This document shows, piece after piece, positions 8,480 to 15,738 of a stretch of 41,309 nt of DNA (position 1 is its first letter; the number at the start of each line of letters is the position of its first letter). This stretch comes from Pyrinomonadaceae bacterium MAG19_C2-C3. Lineage in GTDB: Bacteria; Acidobacteriota; Blastocatellia; Pyrinomonadales; Pyrinomonadaceae. The notes below the pieces were generated by a model. It ran no database searches, had not been told where the DNA came from, and was given only the letters and a program-made list of their open reading frames with translations. A program made the translations under genes and the position numbers. The stretch lies in assembly GCA_024330265.1 (NCBI GenBank), contig JANDLT010000041.1:1-41309 (forward strand), in the 5' to 3' direction.

Positions 8480-9198
8480 GAGCGGACACCTCCGGTTTCC
8501 GGTGACATGGTTTCCGGCATCGTGTTTTCAATCGGCGTCGCATCAACTTTAACGAGTTCGTAGCCGGTAATCATCGAACGGAAATTGTTCCATCCGGCGC
8601 GTGCGACTTGTGCGACGTGCGTGAGGAAAAACAGGACATACAAAACCGTCAACCAGAAATGTTCCCAACGCGCCCATTCATAGCCGCCGAGCAACCACGT
8701 CAACCACGCGAAACTGACCGGCTTATAAATCGCCAATCCGGTCAGAATCGAACCCGCGCCCATCACGATAACGCCCGTATAAGCGATGCGTTGCGCGTCG
8801 TTGTACTTACCTTGCGGCGGGTGATGTTTGCTCAAACGCAAATCATAAAGTGTGACTTGCAACGCGCGCCGGAAGCTTCCCCTGACCGGAACAAGTGCGC
8901 GCCATTCGCCGGAGATGACGGTGTAAGCGACATACAAAATCCCATTGATGAGAAAGAGCCACATGAAGAAGAAATGAAGTGCCATGCCTTCCGCGAGTCG
9001 AAACGGGATGCCGAGCGTCTCGAAAAACCCCTTTGGAAAAAAGTGAAACAATTCATAGCCGAACAGCTTGATGCCATAGACGGAGTTCGCCCAGTAAATC
9101 AACAGCCCGCTCCAAATCATCACGGCGAGCAGCGGAAAGTTAATCCAGTGCAGCCACCTGATTGCGAGCGCGTGCTTATACTCTAATCGTTTAGCCAT
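8476..9198 (-). CDS. Cytochrome b561-type membrane subunit
   Basis: A 240-residue membrane protein with four to five hydrophobic helices and His residues placed as in b561/nickel-hydrogenase-type di-heme cytochromes (HALAIRWLHWINF with His9 and His17, ALHFFFMWLF, WEHFWLTVLY and FFLTHVAQ). AGGAG lies about 10 nt before the ATG. Its last codons overlap the start of the molybdopterin oxidoreductase (ATGA), so the two are made together and most likely form a quinone-linked periplasmic oxidoreductase. The C-terminal tail of about 20 residues after the last helix is cytoplasmic and acidic. Confidence 0.9.
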   Translation of the reverse strand: MAKRLEYKHALAIRWLHWINFPLLAVMIWSGLLIYWANSVYGIKLFGYELFHFFPKGFFETLGIPFRLAEGMALHFFFMWLFLINGILYVAYTVISGEWRALVPVRGSFRRALQVTLYDLRLSKHHPPQGKYNDAQRIAYTGVIVMGAGSILTGLAIYKPVSFAWLTWLLGGYEWARWEHFWLTVLYVLFFLTHVAQVARAGWNNFRSMITGYELVKVDATPIENTMPETMSPETGGVRS

Positions 9199-9535
9199 CG
9201 GGGAAATCTCCTAATTTTTTATTGCGTGGAAGAAGGATGGCGAGGAGTTAAATGCTTGTATTGAAATGCGAGATGCGCGGCGTTTTATTCCCTATGTGAA
9301 TAACGTTATGTTACATCAACTCTACTTGCCCGACACTACCCGACAAAGTTTATTTTGATTGCCCTTGCGCGATGTCGGACGACGCGAAACTTTGCGACCG
9401 TCTCCATCTCCCGACGTGTTGAACGCGATAGAGAAATCGATTTAATATGCGCGCCCGATTTACTTCGGCGCGCGACGATTTCAAGCCATAACAAGACTGC
9501 GAAACGAGAACAGTAAAAACTAAAGGGAGTATTTT
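9199..9535. other. Divergent intergenic region
   Basis: The 337 nt between the divergent cytochrome b (-) and peroxiredoxin-remnant (+) genes must carry promoters in both directions, but I could not pick convincing -35/-10 pairs. It holds a short palindrome ATAACGTTAT near 9300 and a GCGCGC...GCGCGC hairpin near 9450-9474. A long reading frame on the minus strand here is an antisense shadow of the peroxiredoxin frame. Confidence 0.4.
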
Positions 9536-9907
9536 ATGACGATTCGGATTGGAGACGCCGCACCCGATTTCACGGCGGAGACAACGGAAGGCACAATCAA
9601 TTTCCATAAATGGTTGGGCGATGATAGTTGGGCGATTCTGTTTTCGCACCCGAAAGATTTCACGCCCGTCTGCACCACCGAACTCGGTGAAGTCGCCAAA
9701 CTTAAACCGGAGTTCGACCGTCGTAAAGTTAAAGTCATCGGCTTGAGCGTTGACCCTTCGGAGTCGGATCACAAATGGATTGACGACATAGAGGAAACGC
9801 AAGGCGTGCGGCTCAACTTTCCGGTTATCGCCGACCACGATAAAAAGGTCGCGCTGCTCTACGACATGATTCACCCGCAGGCATTGCGACGTGGGCGGGA
9901 ATTTTAA
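9536..9907 (+). pseudogene. 3'-truncated peroxiredoxin (Prx6/1-Cys type)
   Basis: The first about 115 residues are a clear thiol peroxidase of the Prx6 type: FSHPKDFTPVCTTELG with the peroxidatic Cys46, and LSVDPSESDHKWIDDI. Complete members run to about 200-215 residues; this frame leaves the family right after YDMIHPQA and stops eight residues later. The missing part includes the conserved Arg and the dimerisation tail. From 9886 a different reading frame continues as the tail of an MBL-rhodanese protein, so the truncation looks like a deletion junction near 9878-9886. A GGGAG ribosome-binding site precedes the ATG, so a short protein may still be made. Confidence 0.8.
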
Positions 9908-10409
9908 TCGCCCACGAAAAGCGAATCATCATCATCGCAAACGATGAACAAGCGGTGCGCGAAGCCGCGATGCGACTTGCGCGCGTCGGACTTGAAACCA
10001 TCGCGGGCTATCTCGCGGGCGGCGTCGAGGCATGGTGTGATCGGGTTTTGAAACCGCTTCCGTATCGCAAGTTTCGGTTGAAGATTTAGCTGTGCTTCTC
10101 AATCGCGGGGACGATTCCGCATCATCAAAACAACCACAAATCATTGATGTCCGCCGCCATCTGGAATACGCGGGCGGTCACGTTCCACACGCCGTAAATT
10201 ATCCGCTCGCCAAACTCGAAAACGAGATTGCCCATCTCGATACTTCGCTTCCGTCATACATCATCTGCGCGGGCGGCTATCGTTCGAGTGCGGCGGCAAG
10301 CGTGCTGGCGCGTCACGGCTTCCGCAACCTGCACAACGTCACGGGTGGCACAAACGGTTGGATTGAAGCCGGATACGAAACCGAAAAGACGGCTTCCGAC
10401 AATTCGTAA
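9884..10409 (+). pseudogene. Remnant of MBL-fold/rhodanese (persulfide dioxygenase-like) gene, frameshifted
   Basis: Reading from 9886, the frame encodes ATWAGILIAHEKRI, then MRLARVGLETIAGYLAGG and VEAW, which matches the end of the first rhodanese domain of MBL-rhodanese proteins. It runs to a TAG at 10087-10089. The homologous continuation SGFETASVSQVSVEDLA starts in another frame at 10041, so one base appears lost (or two gained) at about 10036-10040. The second rhodanese domain is intact to 10409 with the active-site loop ICAGGYRSS. The whole metallo-beta-lactamase domain is missing. GTG at 10092 could still start a 105-residue single-domain rhodanese. Confidence 0.75.
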
Positions 10410-10451
10410 AACTCAACTCATACCGACATTGCATAAAATAAATAAGGCTGA

Positions 10452-10517
10452 TGTTTAGAGGCGGGTTATACCCGCCGTGCGTGGCAAGCGACGGCGGGTA
10501 TAACCCGCCTCTAAACA
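10452..10517. terminator. Long perfect inverted repeat, probable bidirectional terminator
   Basis: Arms at 10452-10478 and 10491-10517 are perfect 27-nt reverse complements around a 12-nt loop. Each arm also contains its own small hairpin (GCGGGTTATACCCGC), so the structure could be cruciform. It lies between the convergent rhodanese remnant and alkaline phosphatase genes. No strong T tract follows on the plus side, so it may be a REP-like repeat that doubles as a terminator. Confidence 0.65.
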
Positions 10518-10547
10518 TTCTTAATCCAGTATTAGCACCGCGCGAAT

Positions 10548-12149
10548 TTAGTTTCCTTTTTTCCGACTTCGACTAAGGCGCGGGAATCGAAGGGCTTCGC
10601 GCATAACGTGGAAGATGTAGTTCTGTTCGCGCACGCCGTGAATGAGATGCGCCATCGCACCGCCCGCGTAAATCGCCACGTCCTCGCCACCGTGCGTTTC
10701 GCTGCCAAGCGGCGTGCGTGCTTCCTGTAAATAATCGGGTGCGGTGGTGTCGGTCGCGGCGATGTCGGGGCGTGGTTTATCACTCGTTGCCGCGCCGGGT
10801 CCGTTGAGGTAGCCGAGCGTCGTGTAGGGTCTGCCGTTGCGGTCGCGTGCGAACCGGCTGGCAGGCTCGCCCTCCGCGCCGTTCTCGCGCGTTAGTCCGA
10901 GTATGTCGTTGCCGCGCGTCGGGTAGCCGCCGATGGAGAAGGGGTGGCTGTGGTCGGCGGTGACGATGACGAGCGTATCGCGCAAGTTGATTTTCGAGAG
11001 CGCAGTCTTTACCGCGTTCGAGAGTTCGATGGCTTCGGTTAAGGCGCGGTAAGCATTGCCGTCGTGATGCGCGTGGTCTATACGCCCGCCTTCGACCATT
11101 AAAAAGTAGCCGCGCGGGTTGCGCGCCAGCATGTCAATCGCCTTCGCGGTCATCTCCGAAAGCGAGGGTTCGCCCGCCGTATCCTTTGCGCGGTCGTGTT
11201 CATACTTGACGTGCGACGGTTCAAAGAGTCCGAGCAAGTGCGTGGTGCGGCGTGGGTCTATCGCATCGAACTGACTCTTGTTCCAAACGTAATTCGAGCC
11301 TTTACGTTTGGCTTGCCACTCGCGCGTTAAGTCGCGCTTATCGAGACGCTCACCCTTGCGCGTGGTGTATTCGGGGTCGTCCGTCTCGCGCGGCAGAAAC
11401 TTGGTGCGCCCGCCACCGAGCGCGACTTCCAGACCGTCGCCGTAAGGAAATTCAATCAGTTGACGCGCGATGTCGGGATAGCCGTCGGCGCGTGCTTCGG
11501 CAGATAAGTTGTTGTCCGATTCCCACTCGCGTTCGGGCGTGTGCGCGTAACACGCTCCGGGCGTGGCGTGTGTGATGCGCGCGGTCGAGACGACTCCGGT
11601 TGAAAGTCCGGCGCGCTCGGCAAGCATCAGAATGGAAGGAAGTTCGTTGCCCGCGACGCTCGTGTGGTCGCCCGAAACCGCGTTCTGGTCAACCGACAAC
11701 ATGCCGTCTTTGGTTTTGACTCCGGTGATAATCGCGGTCATCGTCGGAGCGGAATCGGACGTTTGTTGATTGACGCTGTATGTTCTTGAGAGCGCGACGT
11801 AAGGCAGACGCTCGAAGCTCAAAAGATTTTCTTCGCCGCTTTCGCCGCGCAGCTGACCTTCGAGAATGCGCGCGGCGGTGACGGTCGAAATACCCATGCC
11901 GTCACCGACGAACAGGATGACGTTGCGCGCACGATTAGATTGTTGACGCAACGCTTTAGCTTCCACGACGGCGCGCCGCCCGTCGGCGTACCACTGGCGG
12001 CGACTCTCTTTTCGTTTCACAGGGTACGGAGGGGGAACGGTGTTCTGTGCGAAAGTTTTAATCGGTGCGATGGCGGAAAAGCACATTGTGATGATAAGGG
12101 CAAAGCTGATTGACGCGGTTCTGAAGTTATCGCGCGGGTTAAGCATCAT
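10548..12149 (-). CDS. Secreted alkaline phosphatase (PhoA superfamily)
   Basis: A 533-residue phosphomonoesterase predicted to be periplasmic or secreted; residues 1-35 are a signal peptide ending in TFAQ. Family motifs are complete: FVGDGMG with metal ligand Asp83, QTSDSAPT with nucleophile Ser133, MVEGGRIDHAHHDG, VTADHSHPF and ETHGGEDVAIYA for the remaining zinc ligands. The length is near the usual 450-550. It releases inorganic phosphate from organic esters. No Pho box could be recognised upstream. A terminator for the preceding TonB receptor gene sits at 12192-12236, so this gene probably has its own promoter within 12150-12191 or reads through. C-terminal residues are basic. Confidence 0.93.
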   Translation of the reverse strand: MMLNPRDNFRTASISFALIITMCFSAIAPIKTFAQNTVPPPYPVKRKESRRQWYADGRRAVVEAKALRQQSNRARNVILFVGDGMGISTVTAARILEGQLRGESGEENLLSFERLPYVALSRTYSVNQQTSDSAPTMTAIITGVKTKDGMLSVDQNAVSGDHTSVAGNELPSILMLAERAGLSTGVVSTARITHATPGACYAHTPEREWESDNNLSAEARADGYPDIARQLIEFPYGDGLEVALGGGRTKFLPRETDDPEYTTRKGERLDKRDLTREWQAKRKGSNYVWNKSQFDAIDPRRTTHLLGLFEPSHVKYEHDRAKDTAGEPSLSEMTAKAIDMLARNPRGYFLMVEGGRIDHAHHDGNAYRALTEAIELSNAVKTALSKINLRDTLVIVTADHSHPFSIGGYPTRGNDILGLTRENGAEGEPASRFARDRNGRPYTTLGYLNGPGAATSDKPRPDIAATDTTAPDYLQEARTPLGSETHGGEDVAIYAGGAMAHLIHGVREQNYIFHVMREALRFPRLSRSRKKGN

Positions 12150-12191
12150 GTCGGTTTCAAGCCTTTTGATTTGGAATTTGAGATAAAAATT

Positions 12192-12236
12192 TGCGGGCGG
12201 AACAAACCAACACTAAAAAGGTTTGTTCCGCCCGCA
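12192..12236 (-). terminator. Rho-independent terminator of the TonB receptor gene
   Basis: Perfect 17-nt arms at 12192-12208 and 12220-12236 enclose an 11-nt A-rich loop. Read on the minus strand, the stem is followed by a T-rich run (AAATTTTTATCT). It lies 34 nt past the stop of the TonB receptor gene. Confidence 0.85.
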
Positions 12237-12269
12237 TTCTATGTCATGGACGCCCGCGATTGCGACGCT

Positions 12270-14528
12270 TCAGAAGAAGCGAAGCGTATAAGCGACTCTC
12301 ACGCCGCGCCCGATTTCCGGTGCGAGGTCTTTGATGAATGATGTGTGGTTGCGATAAAGCCTGTCGTTTAGGTTGAAGCCGCTCACGGAGACGATGTGCG
12401 CGAAGTGCGCGGTCGGAATCGTGTATGTGCCGCGTAAGTTAAAGATGCCGTAACCAGCGGTGCGTGTTTCCGTCGGAAAGATTTCCGATTGGTCACTGAC
12501 GAACACGGCTTCGGGTTGCACGCGCAAACCGCCCGCGATGAACTCGACCCCGACGCGGGCGCGTGTCGGCGGGATGCGTGGAAGCGGTGTGTCAGTATCA
12601 ATCAGGCGCGCACTGACGGTATCGAAAGTCGCGTTGAGCAACAAGCGGTTTTGAATTAGAGCGAAGTCGCCGCCGATTTCCGCACCCGTGAAACGCGCGT
12701 CGGCTTGCGAATAATTGGCGACGGGTAAGTTGTCTTCAACCTCTCCGGTTGGTGCAAGAAAAACGAAATCGCTGATTCGATAAAAGTATCCGTTGGCTTC
12801 TAAGCGAAGGCGGTTGCCCGCGTAACGAAACCCGAAATCGGCGGCGTTCGAGCGTTCTCTGGTCAAGTCTTGATTGCCGACTTCAAAGGTCAACGTCCCG
12901 ATATGCGCTCCGAAGTTATAAAGTTCTTCGAGTGCCGGAGCGCGGTAAGAGTGTGACAGGTTGCCGACGAGCGAGCCGCCTTCAAACAATCTATAACGCA
13001 CGCCGATTGAACCGGAGAAGCCCGTGAAGTTGCGATTACGCAAGCCGTCGGGACGATAACGATTTGTTTCGACGCGCCCGCCGAATTGAACGACGGTACG
13101 CTCGAAGTTCAATTCTTCCAAAGCGAAAACGGCGAATCCGGTTTGCTTCGTCGGCGGAGCGAGGGCTTCCGCACCCGTCGTCACATAATCACGATTCAAA
13201 CCTTGAAACCCGAAGCGACCCGAAAGCAGTCCGCGCCGTTGTTGTTCAAACACCGCGCGATAAGTGAATTGGTCATTATCGAAAACTGTTCCGACTTCCG
13301 CGCCTTCGAGTTCTTTGTGTTGATAATCCGTGTAGTCTGCGAACATCTGCATGCCGGAGAGAAACGAATTTTCGAGGTCGCGCAGACCGCCGCTGAAACG
13401 AAAATTCTGGCGGCGCATTCGCAAACTGATTTGCGCCACATCCTCAAGGTCAGGCGGCAGCACGCCCGCCGGATTGATGCTTCCAGATTCTTCTTCCTCC
13501 GCGCCTTCAAAGAGTCCGGCGAACGGCACGCCGTAAAGACGATTATCGTATCCGGCTTTGAGTTTGAAAAAGAATTTATCACCGAAGTAACCGAATCCCG
13601 CCGAGCCGTCGTAAGAGCGCGTTTGCGAATTGATGACTTTGCCGAGCGGCGTTTCGTAATCCTCACTGCGCCCGCCGCCGCCGTCGGCAAACAGTGTGAA
13701 CTTACTTCCGATGGGCATTTCAAATCCGGCAGCCCCGCCGCGCTGACGGTTGTTCGTGCCGCCGTATCCGGTCAAATATCCGCGCGGTTCTGTGGGTGCG
13801 GTTTCGCGTCCGGTGATGGTATTGACGACACCGCCGAGCGCGTTCGAGCCGTACAACAATGTCGCCGGACCTCTCACGATTTCGACGCGCTCAAGGTTCA
13901 AGACGTTGACGGGTTCGCCGTGGTCGCCGGATTGTGAACCGACCGAACCGATGGGCAGATTGTCCTGCAAGACAAGTACGCGGTCGCCGTCGAAGCCGCG
14001 AATGATGGGGCGCGTCGAACCGGGACCAAACGAGCGTTTGGCGACGCCGGGTTGATATTCGAGAACGTCGCCCAAGCCGGTCGCCACGCGCTCCGTCAGT
14101 TCAATCGCATCCACCACCGTCGTCGGGCGAATCGCTTCGGCAACCGTCTCCTCTGTGCTTGAAGCCGTGACCGTCACGTCTTCACGAATCGGGGCGACGC
14201 TCAACCGGATGTCGAGCGTCACCGTGTCGCCGCCTGTGATGCGGACGCGCTGAATGCGGTCGGGAAAGCGTGTCAGGCGCGCCGCGACATCGTAAGTTCC
14301 AGCCGGAACATTTTGAAATTCATAGCTTCCGTCTTCGTTCGTGCGCGTCGCGCGCCCAAGTTGAACGATGATGACGCTGGCGTTGTCAACAATCGTATCG
14401 TTGGCTTCAAAGCGCACCGTGCCGCGCAATGTCCCGCCCGCGTCTTGTGCTTGAGTGCCGACGGCAAACGCCATGACGAACAGGATAACGATGCCGACGA
14501 TGCAGCCGGAACATGTTTGATAAGTCAT
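12270..14528 (-). CDS. TonB-dependent outer-membrane receptor, ZnuD-like
   Basis: A 752-residue outer-membrane transporter. Residues 1-27 are a signal peptide. Residues about 30-110 are a carboxypeptidase-regulatory-like domain (GTLRGTVRFEAND, FQNVPAGTYDVAARL). The plug follows at about 120-245, with RPIIRGFDGDRVLVLQDN, SQSGDHGEPVN and VEIVRGPATLLYGSNALGG. The rest is a 22-strand barrel ending in the terminal Phe of YTLRFF. The GDHGEP plug style resembles zinc receptors such as ZnuD, so metal uptake is the best guess but unproven. AAGGAG lies about 10 nt before the ATG. An LytTR two-component system is encoded upstream on the same strand and could control it. Confidence 0.92.
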   Translation of the reverse strand: MTYQTCSGCIVGIVILFVMAFAVGTQAQDAGGTLRGTVRFEANDTIVDNASVIIVQLGRATRTNEDGSYEFQNVPAGTYDVAARLTRFPDRIQRVRITGGDTVTLDIRLSVAPIREDVTVTASSTEETVAEAIRPTTVVDAIELTERVATGLGDVLEYQPGVAKRSFGPGSTRPIIRGFDGDRVLVLQDNLPIGSVGSQSGDHGEPVNVLNLERVEIVRGPATLLYGSNALGGVVNTITGRETAPTEPRGYLTGYGGTNNRQRGGAAGFEMPIGSKFTLFADGGGGRSEDYETPLGKVINSQTRSYDGSAGFGYFGDKFFFKLKAGYDNRLYGVPFAGLFEGAEEEESGSINPAGVLPPDLEDVAQISLRMRRQNFRFSGGLRDLENSFLSGMQMFADYTDYQHKELEGAEVGTVFDNDQFTYRAVFEQQRRGLLSGRFGFQGLNRDYVTTGAEALAPPTKQTGFAVFALEELNFERTVVQFGGRVETNRYRPDGLRNRNFTGFSGSIGVRYRLFEGGSLVGNLSHSYRAPALEELYNFGAHIGTLTFEVGNQDLTRERSNAADFGFRYAGNRLRLEANGYFYRISDFVFLAPTGEVEDNLPVANYSQADARFTGAEIGGDFALIQNRLLLNATFDTVSARLIDTDTPLPRIPPTRARVGVEFIAGGLRVQPEAVFVSDQSEIFPTETRTAGYGIFNLRGTYTIPTAHFAHIVSVSGFNLNDRLYRNHTSFIKDLAPEIGRGVRVAYTLRFF

Positions 14529-14582
14529 TAAAAAAATCTCCTTAAAACTTCGCTGTCCGATGATTTGAAATCGTCGTGTGAG

Positions 14583-14725
14583 TTAAACGGGGATGATACG
14601 CGGCGGGCGCGGTGGTGGGCGACGGGTATTTAATGAACGGTCGAAATCAATCAATGAATGGTCGGATAGCTTAAACGAATAAGCAGACGCACGCGACGCG
14701 GCAACATGGGTAACGAATAACAAAC
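14583..14725 (-). other. Possible remnant of a small exported protein gene cut by a repeat element
   Basis: Upstream of the TonB receptor a minus-strand frame ends in FDRSLNTRRPPPRPPRIIPV before a TAA at 14585-14583. Its N-terminal part reads straight through the family A element and is not credible as protein. The Pro/Arg-rich tail resembles the ends of small proteins often encoded next to metal-uptake receptors, so this could be the 3' end of a gene disrupted by the insertion. This is weak evidence; it may be chance. Confidence 0.2.
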
Positions 14726-14936
14726 TCGCCTTACACGGCAGATAAAGTTTTGCGGCTCTGCCGCCTGATGTGCGGAAAGGCTTTGCCTTTCCGCAGTCCG
14801 CAGAACATTTTGGCGGCTGCGCCGCCCGCGTTTGAGGCATAGCCTCAAAGCAAGTTGGGAAGTATTTCACGGTGAGTCATAGACTCACCGCACATCAGAC
14901 GGCACAGCCGCTAAATACTTCCACTGCATAAGGTAA
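14726..14936. mobile_element. Family A hairpin-array element, second copy
   Basis: The ends read TCGCCTTAC at 14726 and ATAAGGTAA at 14928-14936, a degenerate form of the family A terminal repeat. The flanks ATAACAAAC (14717-14725) and GTTACAAAC (14937-14945) match at 7 of 9 positions, consistent with an aged target duplication. The interior is a string of hairpins with 3-nt loops: GCGGC-TCT-GCCGC, GGAAAGGC-TTT-GCCTTTCC, GGCGGC-TGC-GCCGCC, TTGAGGC-ATA-GCCTCAA, GGTGAGTC-ATA-GACTCACC. The stop codon of the LytTR gene lies in the right flanking repeat. Confidence 0.7.
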
Positions 14937-14937
14937 G

Positions 14938-15738
14938 TTACAAACGAAGAAGTTGCTCACGCAACACGCGCGCATTGCTCCGGCTGACTTGAAGTTGTTG
15001 CCCGTCGGAGAGCGTCAAAATGTATGTGCCGCCGGGAAGCGGATTGACGCGCTCAATCATTTCACGATTGGCGAGCGTGCCGCGAGAGAGACGCACGAAC
15101 AAACTCGAATCGAGTCGGGCTTCTAAATCTTTCAAGCGATAATTGATGATGTAGCGTTCGCCGCTCTTTGTATGAAGGTGAAGCAGTTCGCCGTCCGCGA
15201 TGACGGATGCGACGGAGCGCGCGGGAAGCAACACGATTTCGCCGCCCGCGCGCCGCACCGGAATCTGTTCGAGAAATGTGCGCGGCGATTCTGTGTCGTA
15301 AGTTTCAATCGCCCCGCGCAAGTGCGCGGCTTCGATGTGGCGAACGTCCGCCGGATGTTCGGCTTGTTCCAAACGCCCCTGCGCGCGAAGTAAGGTTTGA
15401 CCGAGCCGTGCGCGCTCGACAGGTTTCAATAAATAATCAATCGCATTTAATTCAAACGCCCGCACCGCGTATTCATCGTAAGCCGTGACGAACGCGACGA
15501 GCGGCAACAAATTCTTTTTGACGAAACGCACGACACTCAAACCGTTCACTTCCGGCATCTGTAAATCGAGCAGCGCGAGGTCGGGTTTTTCGCGTTCAAT
15601 CGCTTCAATCGCCGCCCTTCCGTCGGCGGCTTCCGCCACGACTTCGACGTTTTCAAACGTCCCCAACATCGCCACAAGATAAGAGCGCGCCGGACGCTCA
15701 TCATCGGCGACGACCACGCGCAATCGTTCGCCCGTCAC
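14938..15738 (-). CDS. LytTR-family response regulator
   Basis: A 266-residue transcriptional regulator. The open frame extends upstream to 15927, but the real start is almost certainly GTG at 15738-15736: it overlaps the histidine kinase TGA (GTGA) and places the receiver domain at the N-terminus. The receiver (residues 5-125) has acidic Asp12/Asp13, phosphoacceptor Asp58 in LALLDLQMPEV, FVTAYDEYA and the LLKPV lysine. The LytTR DNA-binding domain occupies about 165-262 (LHTKSGERYIINYRLKDLE, FVRLSRGTLANREMI). Its targets are unknown; the TonB receptor next downstream is a candidate. A family A repeat element abuts the stop codon. Confidence 0.93.
   Translation of the reverse strand: MTGERLRVVVADDERPARSYLVAMLGTFENVEVVAEAADGRAAIEAIEREKPDLALLDLQMPEVNGLSVVRFVKKNLLPLVAFVTAYDEYAVRAFELNAIDYLLKPVERARLGQTLLRAQGRLEQAEHPADVRHIEAAHLRGAIETYDTESPRTFLEQIPVRRAGGEIVLLPARSVASVIADGELLHLHTKSGERYIINYRLKDLEARLDSSLFVRLSRGTLANREMIERVNPLPGGTYILTLSDGQQLQVSRSNARVLREQLLRL

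Noticed and set aside
9350..9874. A 174-codon minus-strand frame opposite the peroxiredoxin remnant
   Set aside because: Antisense to a clear peroxiredoxin sequence; no domain visible.
13086..13937. A 283-codon plus-strand frame inside the TonB receptor gene
   Set aside because: Antisense shadow of a clear receptor sequence; no domain and no ribosome-binding site.
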